Below are positions 24,046 through 31,568 of a stretch of 64,000 nt of DNA, piece after piece. Source of the DNA: Dehalococcoidia bacterium (lineage in GTDB: Bacteria; Chloroflexota; Dehalococcoidia; Tepidiformales; Tepidiformaceae); assembly GCA_022824925.1 (NCBI GenBank), contig JAJDYW010000002.1, positions 1 through 64,000 of the forward strand, written 5' to 3'. Each line of letters begins with the position of its first letter. The first letter of the stretch is position 1. The position numbers and the translations under genes were made by a program. The notes beneath the pieces are model-generated. The model was not told where the DNA came from. It saw only the letters and a list, made by a program, of their open reading frames with translations, and did no database searches.

Positions 24046-24944
24046 GCCTGCGTCCTCTCCAGCGGCTCCGACCCCAGCGTCTGCGGCCACAGCTCGAACA
24101 GCTCATCGACGTCGATGAACGGATCGGCAAAACGGAGCGTGCGCTCCCGCTCCGGCTCGCTGTAGAGCGTGATGACGTGGCCGCGCGCCCCGAAGATGCG
24201 CCCGTTCGCCGCCGCGCCCGCGTCGGAGGCCAGCCAGACGGCAATCGGCGCCACGTTCTTCGGGTCCCGCGCCGTGCCCGCCGCCGACTCGCTCGGCGGC
24301 GCCCCGTCCCGGTCGACACCCAGCCCGCGATCGGTCATCCGCGTCGAGGCGCCGGGCGCGATGCAGTTGCTGGTCACGCCGTACCGGCTCAGCCCGCGCG
24401 CGTTCGAGCGCATCAGCCCGAGCTTGCCCGCGTGCGCCGCCGAGTAGTTCGGCTGTCCGCTGCTCCCCCGGATGCCCGCGTCCGAGGTGAAGTAGATGAC
24501 GCGCCCGCCCTGGCGTTCCTGCCGCCAGTGGATGGCCGCGAACTTGGTCGGCGCGAAGCACCCCTTCAGGTGCGACTTCACCGAGCCGTCCCACTCGTCC
24601 TCGGTCATGTTGAAGATCATCCGCTCGCGCAGGATGCCGTGGGCGCAGCAGAGGATGTCGAGCTTCCCCCAGCGCTCCAGCGCCGTCCGCACGAGCCCCT
24701 CGGCCACGTCCATCTCGGAGACGTCGCCCACCGCCCCGATGGCCTCCCCGCCGGCGGCCGTGATCTCGTCGACCACGGCGTTGACGCGGCTCGGGTCCAT
24801 GCCCATCCGCCCTTCCACGTCCGCCCCCGTGTCCGCCACGATCACCTTCGCGCCGTTCTCCGCGTACAGCTTGGAGACCCAGCTGCCGATGCCGCCGGCC
24901 CCGCCCGTCACGATCGCGGTCTTGCCTTCCAGGTGCTTCGCCAT
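24036..24944 (-). CDS. SDR paralogue with altered active site, copy 2 of tandem pair
   Basis: 302-aa SDR-fold protein with TGGAGGIG (13-20) for nucleotide binding. The active-site tetrad is changed: tyrosine Y167 sits in NYSAAHAGK, so the lysine expected four residues on is His171 and the next lysine is K174. NNAG is replaced by CAHG (100-103). A C-terminal extension of about 45 residues (FADPFIDVDELFELWPQTL) goes beyond the classical fold. Closely similar to the next gene throughout, so a recent tandem duplicate. It may still reduce a substrate using K174, or be a non-catalytic partner. Confidence 0.82.
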   Translation of the reverse strand: MAKHLEGKTAIVTGGAGGIGSWVSKLYAENGAKVIVADTGADVEGRMGMDPSRVNAVVDEITAAGGEAIGAVGDVSEMDVAEGLVRTALERWGKLDILCCAHGILRERMIFNMTEDEWDGSVKSHLKGCFAPTKFAAIHWRQERQGGRVIYFTSDAGIRGSSGQPNYSAAHAGKLGLMRSNARGLSRYGVTSNCIAPGASTRMTDRGLGVDRDGAPPSESAAGTARDPKNVAPIAVWLASDAGAAANGRIFGARGHVITLYSEPERERTLRFADPFIDVDELFELWPQTLGSEPLERTQAWT

Positions 24945-24961
24945 CGCTTCGCTCCTTCCGC

Positions 24962-25873
24962 CTACGGGAACGCCGGCTCGGGCGGCGCCAGGTCGTGCAC
25001 CGCCAGCGTGCGCGGCATCTGCTCGAACAGATCGTCGATGTCCCAGAAGGGCGTGTCCGAGTAGATCGACTGGTCCCGGAATGGCTCCCGCCAGACGGTG
25101 AACTCGTGCCCGGTCGTCCCCACGACCCGCCCCGTCACGCTCGCCCCCTCGTCCGAGGCCAGGTAGACGATCGCCGGCACCACGTTCTTCGGGTCGCGCG
25201 CCGTGCCCGCCGCCGAGAGGCTCGGCGCCGGGCCCTCGCGGTCGACGCTGCGGCCGCGGTCGGTCATGCGCGTCGAGGCTGCCGGGGAGATGCAGTTCGC
25301 GGTCACGCCGTAGCGGCTGAGCGCCTGCGCGCAGGAGAGCATCAGGCCGATCTTCCCCTGCTGCGCCGCCGAGTAGTTCGGCTGCCCCGCCTCCCCGCGG
25401 ATCCCCGCCCCCGAGGTGAAGTAGATGATGCGCCCGCCGTCGCGGCGCTCGCGCCAGTGGATGGAGGCGAACTTGGTCGGAGCGAAGCACCCCTTCAGGT
25501 GCGACTTCACCGAGCTGTCCCACTCCTCCTCCGTCATGTTGAAGATCATCCGCTCGCGCAGGATGCCGTGCGCGCAGACGAGGATGTCCAGCTTGTCCCA
25601 GCGCTCGAGCGCCGTGCGCACGAGCCCCTCCGCCACGTCCATCTCCGACACGTCGCCGATGGCCGCGACGGCCTCGCCGCCCGCCGCCGTGATCTCGTCG
25701 ACCACGGCGTTGACGCGGCTCGGGTCCGCGCCCATTCGTCCCTCCACGTCGGCGCCCGTATCGGCCACGATGACCCGTGCGCCCTGCTCCGCGAAGATGC
25801 GGCAGATCCAGGAGCCCATGCCCCCGGCCCCGCCCGTCACGATTGCCGTTTTGCCTTCCAGGTGCTTCGCCAT
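24962..25873 (-). CDS. SDR paralogue with altered active site, copy 1 of tandem pair
   Basis: 303-aa SDR-fold protein with the same N-terminus (MAKHLEGKTAIVTGGAGG) and plan as its neighbour. Here the YxxxK motif reads NYSAAQQGK: Gln171 stands where the lysine should be and K174 is again at Y+7. The C-terminal extension has FWDIDDLFEQMPRTL. The shared change in both copies means it predates the duplication and is probably a subfamily trait. First gene of the minus-strand operon 25873-22803, 17 bases from copy 2. ATG 25873; an upstream extension to 25966 is AT-rich and not conserved in the other copy. Confidence 0.82.
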   Translation of the reverse strand: MAKHLEGKTAIVTGGAGGMGSWICRIFAEQGARVIVADTGADVEGRMGADPSRVNAVVDEITAAGGEAVAAIGDVSEMDVAEGLVRTALERWDKLDILVCAHGILRERMIFNMTEEEWDSSVKSHLKGCFAPTKFASIHWRERRDGGRIIYFTSGAGIRGEAGQPNYSAAQQGKIGLMLSCAQALSRYGVTANCISPAASTRMTDRGRSVDREGPAPSLSAAGTARDPKNVVPAIVYLASDEGASVTGRVVGTTGHEFTVWREPFRDQSIYSDTPFWDIDDLFEQMPRTLAVHDLAPPEPAFP

Positions 25874-26010
25874 AGCGCGCGCAGCGTAGGCAGGCCGGGC
25901 AGGCGCGTCAACGCGCTTGCGGTAATAGAACAGACGTACTACTCTGGGGCTTGAGTTATATCGCATGTACCGCGAACGCGATAGGCTGCCCTTGACAGGG
26001 GAGGGGTACC

Positions 26011-26454
26011 ATGACGGCGCGACAAGACTGGCTTCTCCTGTTCATCGTCGGCACTGAGCACTACGACTCATGGGTAGACCGCATCCGTCTCATGAAAGGG
26101 ATGTTCCTCTTTCAACAAGAGGGAGATGCTCCCCCTGAGGTCGACTACGACTTTCAACCTTACGACTATGGTCCCTTTACACGTGAGCTCTACGACGACT
26201 TGGAGCAGCTCAGTCGTCGCGGCTTGATCATTGAAGCTCGGGATGGGAAGTCGTACCGGGCGACTCCAGCCGGATGTAGCCGTATCGACGAATTGGTGGC
26301 CCACCCCCTAGGGCTGGATGCCTCAGCCGTTGAATACCTTCAAGACCTCCGCGTAGAACTAGGTGATCTAAGCTTCAGAGAGCTCCTAAAGAGAGTGTAT
26401 GACGCGCACCCGGAGTCCGCTGCAAGGAGCGTGGCCAAGGATGTGCTTGGGTGA
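26011..26454 (+). CDS. Panacea/YwgA-like small protein (SocA-type domain)
   Basis: 147-aa protein. RIRLMKGMFLFQQEG, then YDFQPYDYGPFTRELYDDLE and RRGLI, follow the pattern of YwgA and Panacea (DUF4065/SocA) domains, seen in antitoxins and in phage-related adaptors. C-terminal LSFRELLKRVYDAHPES also fits. It is translationally coupled (GTGA) to the Ntn-hydrolase gene. Codon usage is clearly less G+C-biased than in the neighbouring SDR genes, indicating a horizontally acquired pair. ATG has GGGGAGGGG upstream. No function can be proven; a regulator, antitoxin or substrate adaptor for the partner is inferred. Confidence 0.65.
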   Translation: MTARQDWLLLFIVGTEHYDSWVDRIRLMKGMFLFQQEGDAPPEVDYDFQPYDYGPFTRELYDDLEQLSRRGLIIEARDGKSYRATPAGCSRIDELVAHPLGLDASAVEYLQDLRVELGDLSFRELLKRVYDAHPESAARSVAKDVLG

Positions 26455-27161
26455 CTCTGGTCATCGGACACCTTGCCAATGATGGGCTCGTAATCGCTTC
26501 CGATAGCCAGATGTCGATCGGGCCCACCAGCCGCCCGGGCCAGAAGATATACATCTCCGACGACGGGACCTTTGGTTTCGGCTTAGCCGGAGACGAGTCG
26601 TCGATGCAAAGCCTTCGAGCTGCCCTTGGTGCGATGACCCTTCCAAGTGATGTAGGACGCGTCCAAGTTCAGCTTCAGGTTGTCGCGTCTCGGGCACTGA
26701 CTCCTCAATACGACGCTGTTCGGAATGTGGCTGGCGGCCCCGTGCCACCTGACCAGCTACCAGTCGCGGAAGCTATTGTTGGAGCCTACTGCGGGGGCGA
26801 GCCTCACCTTTTCCATATTGACAACAGGACGCTTGTAACTGACTTCGAGGATGGCTTCGCGTCGACAGGGTGGGGCAGGGCGTTCGCGAATCATGCTGCT
26901 GCAATTTTCCGTGAACTGCGGCAGGGAGGGCTAACACTTCACCAAAGCCAGATGTTGTGCTTCAGAGTGATTGAGGATGCGATTGACGCGAGCGGTCCCA
27001 ACTGGATGCTCGGAGGCCCTATCCAAATGGCCACTGTGAATTTGGTGGAGGGTGTTCCTCAGGCTGCCCACTCGAACGACCTTCGAGCGCTGCAGGACGC
27101 GGTAGACAGCTGGGTTCGCCTTGAGGCTGAGCGCTTCAGGGAGCACCAACCTGGTGGCTGA
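26451..27161 (+). CDS. Proteasome-like Ntn hydrolase
   Basis: 236-aa protein whose N-terminus MTLVIGHLANDGLVIASDS matches the first strands of proteasome beta/HslV-type Ntn hydrolases. Removing Met1 would expose Thr1; Asp17 then falls at the catalytic Asp position and Lys31 near the expected Lys33. FGFGLAGDESSMQSLR resembles the Gly-rich segment near residue 47 that shapes the active site. No propeptide is needed, as in HslV. It lacks the conserved look of bacterial proteasome, HslV or Anbu proteins further on, so it is a divergent group. GTG 26451 overlaps the stop of the Panacea-like gene. Codon use is foreign to the region. Likely a self-contained peptidase of a two-gene module. Confidence 0.7.
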   Translation: MTLVIGHLANDGLVIASDSQMSIGPTSRPGQKIYISDDGTFGFGLAGDESSMQSLRAALGAMTLPSDVGRVQVQLQVVASRALTPQYDAVRNVAGGPVPPDQLPVAEAIVGAYCGGEPHLFHIDNRTLVTDFEDGFASTGWGRAFANHAAAIFRELRQGGLTLHQSQMLCFRVIEDAIDASGPNWMLGGPIQMATVNLVEGVPQAAHSNDLRALQDAVDSWVRLEAERFREHQPGG

Positions 27162-27214
27162 TCGCTGATGCCCCCGCTTCCATCCTGCGCCTGCGGCAGC
27201 GTGACTACAGGTCC

Positions 27215-27601
27215 CTACCCCACCACCTTGCACCGGATCGCCGACCAGTCGTCGTCGACCGCCACCTGCGCGACCGTTTGCAGCCCCACCGTGAGCGCGT
27301 AGCGCCGGATGTCGTCCCGGTTGATTTCGGCCCGCAGGCGCTTCGACGTGCCCTTCGGGTACGTGATCCAGAGCTTCCCGCCCGGACCCAGCAGCGCCTT
27401 GAGCCGCGGCGCCTCCCCTTCCAGCGCCGCCTGCGTCGTGACGAACACCTGGATCACATCGAACGTGCCCCGCGGTTCGTCCGAGACCTCCACGCTCTCG
27501 GGGGCGCTGAGGACGGCGCCGTAGCCGTCCGGGGGGTTCATCAGCAGCACCCGCTCGCCGGCCCGCAGGTGCATGCGCTCCGCCAGGGACTTCGCAGGCA
27601 T
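27215..27601 (-). CDS. DUF3052-like protein
   Basis: 128-aa soluble protein resembling DUF3052: AGERVLLMNPPDGY at the start, FDVIQVFVTTQAAL in the middle, LWITYPKGTSKRL, and a C-terminal AVDDDWSAIRCKV, which parallels the DetWSgLkF-type end of the family. Its function is unknown. ATG 27601 is preferred to GTG 27631 because conserved sequence begins at AKSLAERM and AGGA lies upstream. Divergent from lspA with 50 bases between starts. Base composition is again typical of the host. Confidence 0.75.
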   Translation of the reverse strand: MPAKSLAERMHLRAGERVLLMNPPDGYGAVLSAPESVEVSDEPRGTFDVIQVFVTTQAALEGEAPRLKALLGPGGKLWITYPKGTSKRLRAEINRDDIRRYALTVGLQTVAQVAVDDDWSAIRCKVVG

Positions 27602-27639
27602 CGTCGGGAATCCTACGGGAGTGGTGCGCACCCGCCCCC

Positions 27640-27645
27640 TATCAT
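27640..27645 (+). promoter_or_regulatory. -10 element for leaderless lspA transcript
   Basis: TATCAT followed by 6 bases and then the GTG start of lspA, with no ribosome-binding sequence between. The spacing puts the transcription start at or next to the G of GTG. Confidence 0.5.
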
Positions 27646-27651
27646 GATTCC

Positions 27652-28155
27652 GTGCCCCGCCTCGCCCTCCCCCGCCTGAGCCGCGCCGACATCGGCTTCC
27701 TCGCCCTGGCCGCCGCCATCATCGTCGGCGACCTCGTGACCAAGTGGATCATCCGCACCCGGCTCGACCGTGGCGATGCCTGGCCCGACCCCGACTGGAA
27801 CGTTCGCATCGTCCACTACAGCAACACCGGCGCCGCCTTCGGCATCCTCGAGGGGGCGGGACCGCTCCTTATCGTCGCGGCCGTTGTCGGCATCGCCCTC
27901 ATCCTCGTCTACCTCTTCAACCCGGGGGTGGCGAGCCCCTTCCTCCGCGCGGGACTCGCTCTCATGCTCGGGGGCGCCATCGGCAACCTCGTCGACCGCA
28001 TCGGCGACGGCGAGGTGACCGACTTCATCAAGTTCCCCGAGTGGCCCTCCTTCAACGTCGCCGACTCCGCCATTACGATCGGAGTCGTCATCCTCGTATG
28101 GGCGCTCCTGACGCAGACGCAGACCGGCCAGGAAGGCAGCGACAACTCCTCGTGA
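27652..28155 (+). CDS. lspA: Lipoprotein signal peptidase (signal peptidase II)
   Basis: 167-aa membrane aspartic protease that removes signal peptides from prolipoproteins, needed for the lipoproteins encoded in this window. Four membrane segments. NTGAAFG (58-64), GNLVDRI with catalytic Asp115, and FNVADS with catalytic Asp138 are all intact. The GTG start has no ribosome-binding site but a -10-like TATCAT 6 bases before it, so it is probably leaderless. The stop overlaps the GTG of the pseudouridine synthase (GTGA), starting a chain of overlapping genes lspA, rlu, gltX. Confidence 0.95.
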   Translation: MPRLALPRLSRADIGFLALAAAIIVGDLVTKWIIRTRLDRGDAWPDPDWNVRIVHYSNTGAAFGILEGAGPLLIVAAVVGIALILVYLFNPGVASPFLRAGLALMLGGAIGNLVDRIGDGEVTDFIKFPEWPSFNVADSAITIGVVILVWALLTQTQTGQEGSDNSS

Positions 28156-29075
28156 CCGAGGAGGGCCGCCTCGACGCCGTGCTCGCCGCCGCCTATCCCG
28201 ACCTCAGCCGCGCTCGCGTGCAGCGGCTCATCGCCAACGGGCGAGTCCTCGTCGACGGCGCCCCCGCGCGCAAGTCGACCCACGTCGGACGTGGCGCGCA
28301 GGTTGCCGTCACCCTCCCCGACACCTCCCGCGACGCCGTCCCCACCGGCCTCACCCTGCCCGTCCTTCACGAGGACCGCGACCTCCTCGCCATCGACAAG
28401 CCCGCCGGCCTGCTCGTCCACGACGCCCCCGCCGAGCCCGGCGCCCCGAGCGTCGCCGCCTGGTTCGTCGAGCGCTACCCGCACGAGGCCGCCGCCTTCG
28501 ACGTGGAGCGGCCCGGCATCGTGCACCGCCTCGACAAGTACACCAGCGGCCTCCTCCTGCTCGCGAAGGTCCCCGCCGCCCAGGCCGCGCTCAGCGCCGC
28601 CTTCGAGGCGCGCGAGACGCACAAGCAGTACCTCGCCCTCTGCGACGGCATCCCGCAGCGCGAGCGCGCCGTCATCGATGCGGACATCGCCCGCAGCCAC
28701 GCCGACCGCCGCCGCATGGCCGTCACCGCCCAGGGGCGCGAGGCGCGGACCGAGTACGAGGTGCTCGCCGCTGCCCGCGAGCGCTCCATGGTCCTGGTGA
28801 AGCCCCTCACCGGCCGCACCCACCAGGTCCGCGTCCACCTCGCCGCCATCGGCGCCCCCGTCGCCGGCGACGAGCTCTATGGGCGCGGCCCCGGCCCCCG
28901 CCACTTCCTCCACGCCTGGCGCCTGGCCGTGCCCCACCCCCGCGGCGGCGAGTTTACCGTTACCGCGCCCCTCCCCCGCGACATGCTCGCCGCCATCGAG
29001 AATGCCGGTTTCGCCGCGCAGGCCGAGCCCTACGCCGAAGCCGTCGCCGCCACCCGCACCGAGGAGGTCGCATGA
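28152..29075 (+). CDS. RluD-family pseudouridine synthase
   Basis: 307-aa RNA pseudouridine synthase of the RluA/RluD family. An N-terminal S4 RNA-binding domain (RLDAVLAAAYPDLSRARVQRLI) precedes the catalytic domain, whose HRLDKYTSG motif carries the nucleophilic Asp128. GRTHQVRVHLAAIG and AGDELYG are the other family blocks. Target uridines (23S rRNA or other) cannot be read from sequence. The GTG start is chosen from the overlap with the lspA stop; the longer frame upstream is lspA shadow. The end overlaps gltX by 4 bases (ATGA). Confidence 0.93.
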   Translation: MTEEGRLDAVLAAAYPDLSRARVQRLIANGRVLVDGAPARKSTHVGRGAQVAVTLPDTSRDAVPTGLTLPVLHEDRDLLAIDKPAGLLVHDAPAEPGAPSVAAWFVERYPHEAAAFDVERPGIVHRLDKYTSGLLLLAKVPAAQAALSAAFEARETHKQYLALCDGIPQRERAVIDADIARSHADRRRMAVTAQGREARTEYEVLAAARERSMVLVKPLTGRTHQVRVHLAAIGAPVAGDELYGRGPGPRHFLHAWRLAVPHPRGGEFTVTAPLPRDMLAAIENAGFAAQAEPYAEAVAATRTEEVA

Positions 29076-30538
29076 GCGCTCCCGTTCGCACCCGCTTCGC
29101 CCCCAGCCCCACCGGCGACCTGCACGTCGGCGGCCTGCGCACGGCCCTCTTCCAGTGGGCCTTCGTCAAGGCCAACGGCGGGGAGCTCGTCCTCCGCATC
29201 GAGGACACCGACCAGAGCCGCTACGTCGAGGGTTCCGTCGAGAGCATCTGCGAGGGCCTGCGCTGGCTCGGCATCGAGTGGGACGAGGGCCCCGAGGTGG
29301 GCGGCCCGCACGGCCCCTACGTCCAGTCGGAGCGCCTCGAGAAGTACCACGCCGTCGCCGCCGAGCTCCAGGCCCGCGGCCGCGCCTACCGCTGCTTCTG
29401 CACCGCCGAGCGCCTCGCCCAGCTCCGCAAGGACCAGCAGAAGGACGGCCTTGCCCCCGGCTACGACGGCCGCTGCCGCCAGATTCCCCCCGAGGAGGCC
29501 GAGGAGCGCGCCCGCACCGAGCCCTCGGTCCTGCGCTTCCGCATGGACCGCACCGGCGTCACCACCCTCCCCGACCTCATCCGCGGCGACGTCACCTTCC
29601 AGAACTCGCTCCAGGACGACTTCGTCATCCTCAAGTCCGATGGCTTCCCCACCTACCACCTGGCCATGCTCGTGGACGACCACGACATGGAGATCACCCA
29701 CGTCGTCCGCGCCGAGGAATGGCTCGCGAGCGGTCCGAAGCACCTCCAGCTCTACGAGGCGATGGACTGGCCCGCCCCCCACTTCGCCCACCTCCCCGTC
29801 CTCGTCGACAGCAAGGGGCGGAAGCTCTCCAAGCGCGAGGCCGACGTGGCCGCCCTGGACTACCGCGACCGCGGCTACCTGCCCGAGGCGATGCTCAACT
29901 TCCTCGCCTTCCTCGGCTGGTCCCTCGACGACCACACCACCCACATCACCGCCGGGGAGTTCGCGCGCGTCTTCACCCTCGACCGCGTGGTCCCCAACCC
30001 CGCCTTCTTCGATGTCGAGCGGCTTGACGCCCTCAACGGGCACTACATCCGCGCCCTCGCCCCCGAGGCTTGGCGCGAGCACGTCGCCGGCTGGCTCGAC
30101 CGCGACCTCCCCGCCAACATCCCCCGTCCCCTCGACGCCGACCTCGTGACCGCCGTCGCCCCCCTCCTCCAGGAGCGCGTCACGCGCCTCGACGAGGTCG
30201 CCGGGCTCGTGCGCTTCCTGTTCGCCCTGCCCGACTACCCGGCGGAGCTCCTCACCGAACGCATCGGCGGCGACACCGGGCTCGCCGCGCGCACCCTTGA
30301 AGCGGCGATCGCCGCCGTCGAGGGTGTCGCCCCCGAGGCCTGGGCGCCCGAGCCGGTCGAGGCCGCCCTCCGCTCCCTCCAGGACGCCCTCGATCTGAAG
30401 CTGCGGAAGTTCGTCTCCGTCCTCTACGTCGCCATCATGGGGGCGCCCCGCGGCATCCCCCTGTTCGACTCGGTGGCCCTGCTCGGCCGCGACGAGGCCC
30501 TCGATCGCCTTCGCGCCGCCCGCGCGAAGCTCGCCTGA
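29072..30538 (+). CDS. gltX: Glutamyl-tRNA synthetase
   Basis: 488-aa class I aminoacyl-tRNA synthetase charging tRNA-Glu, or both tRNA-Glu and tRNA-Gln if non-discriminating. The HIGH-type motif is PSPTGDLHVG (11-20) and the KMSKS-type motif KLSKR (251-255). RIEDTDQSRY and the four-domain length are normal. A zinc-like CFCTAERL segment in the insertion (CFC only) is partly retained. ATG overlaps the pseudouridine synthase stop. The gene ends 3 bases before the convergent aldo/keto reductase stop. Confidence 0.96.
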   Translation: MSAPVRTRFAPSPTGDLHVGGLRTALFQWAFVKANGGELVLRIEDTDQSRYVEGSVESICEGLRWLGIEWDEGPEVGGPHGPYVQSERLEKYHAVAAELQARGRAYRCFCTAERLAQLRKDQQKDGLAPGYDGRCRQIPPEEAEERARTEPSVLRFRMDRTGVTTLPDLIRGDVTFQNSLQDDFVILKSDGFPTYHLAMLVDDHDMEITHVVRAEEWLASGPKHLQLYEAMDWPAPHFAHLPVLVDSKGRKLSKREADVAALDYRDRGYLPEAMLNFLAFLGWSLDDHTTHITAGEFARVFTLDRVVPNPAFFDVERLDALNGHYIRALAPEAWREHVAGWLDRDLPANIPRPLDADLVTAVAPLLQERVTRLDEVAGLVRFLFALPDYPAELLTERIGGDTGLAARTLEAAIAAVEGVAPEAWAPEPVEAALRSLQDALDLKLRKFVSVLYVAIMGAPRGIPLFDSVALLGRDEALDRLRAARAKLA

Positions 30539-30541
30539 GCG

Positions 30542-31543
30542 CTAACGCAGCGCCACCGCCCGGTCGCGGATGCGGGGCAGGTTGAACCACGCGTCGTCGC
30601 AGAACGCGAAGTCGTCCTCGGTCAGCGTGAGATCCGCCCCGCCGACCGACTCCTCGATCTGCTCCGGGCGGCTCGCCCCCACGATCGCCGACGTGATCCC
30701 GTCCTGCGCGATTACCCACGCAATCGCCGCATGCGTCAGCGACGTGCCGCGCTCGGCGAAGTACGTCCGTAGCCGCTCCACCTCTCGGAACTGGGCCTCG
30801 TCCCAGTAGCGGGCGCGGTAGCGCGGCCCGGCGTTCCCCAGCGTGAAGCGCGTCTGTTCGCGCAGGTCTTCCGTGCCCGCGTACTTGCCCGTCAGCATCC
30901 CGCCCGCGAGCGGGTTGTAGGCGATGATGCCCACCCCTTCCGCCCGGCACAGGGGTAGCAGCTCGTTCTCGATCTCGCGGTAGAGGATGTTGTAGCGGGG
31001 CTGGTCGCAGTCGTACCGCGCGATGCCCAGGCGCTCGCTCGTCCCCAGGGCCCGCGCCAGGTCCCACGCCTGGTAGTTCGAGCACCCGATGTAGCGAACC
31101 TTCCCCGACCGCACGAGGTCGTCCAGCGCCCGCAGCGTTTCGTCGATGGGCGTATCCGGGTCGGGGAAGTGCGTCTGGTACAGGTCGATGTAGTCCGTCC
31201 CCAGCCTCTGCAGGCTGGCATCCACCGCGCTCAGGATGTGCTGCCGCGAGAGCCCGACGTCGTTCGGACCCGGGCCGGTCGCGCCCCGGCACTTCGTCGC
31301 CAGCACCACGCGGTCGCGGGGCATCCGCGCGAGCCAGGTCCCCACGATCTCCTCGGTTGTGCCCGTCGCCTCGCTGCCCATCGGGTAGACGTCCGAGCTG
31401 TCGAGGAAGTTGACCCCCGCGTCCCAGGCGGCGTCCATGATCCGCAGCGCCGCCTGCTCCTCCGTCTGGAACCCGAACGTCATCGTCCCCAGGCAGATCG
31501 TCGAGACGCGCAGCCCCGTGCGTCCCATCCTCCGGTACTCCAT
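30542..31543 (-). CDS. Aldo/keto reductase
   Basis: 333-aa NADPH-dependent TIM-barrel oxidoreductase. The catalytic tetrad is Asp48, Tyr53, Lys84 and His125 (FLDSSDVY, ATKC, YQTHFPD). The C-terminal cofactor-binding segment AIVGASRPEQIEES is intact. Closest in look to the YakC/general stress AKR12-like group; the substrate is unknown. ATG 31543 begins MEYRRMGRTGLRVS, the typical family start; upstream in-frame sequence belongs to the acyltransferase region. The next upstream gene on this strand ends 25 bases away. Confidence 0.92.
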   Translation of the reverse strand: MEYRRMGRTGLRVSTICLGTMTFGFQTEEQAALRIMDAAWDAGVNFLDSSDVYPMGSEATGTTEEIVGTWLARMPRDRVVLATKCRGATGPGPNDVGLSRQHILSAVDASLQRLGTDYIDLYQTHFPDPDTPIDETLRALDDLVRSGKVRYIGCSNYQAWDLARALGTSERLGIARYDCDQPRYNILYREIENELLPLCRAEGVGIIAYNPLAGGMLTGKYAGTEDLREQTRFTLGNAGPRYRARYWDEAQFREVERLRTYFAERGTSLTHAAIAWVIAQDGITSAIVGASRPEQIEESVGGADLTLTEDDFAFCDDAWFNLPRIRDRAVALR

Positions 31544-31568
31544 CGCGTGTGCTCCCCTCGGTGTGGTG

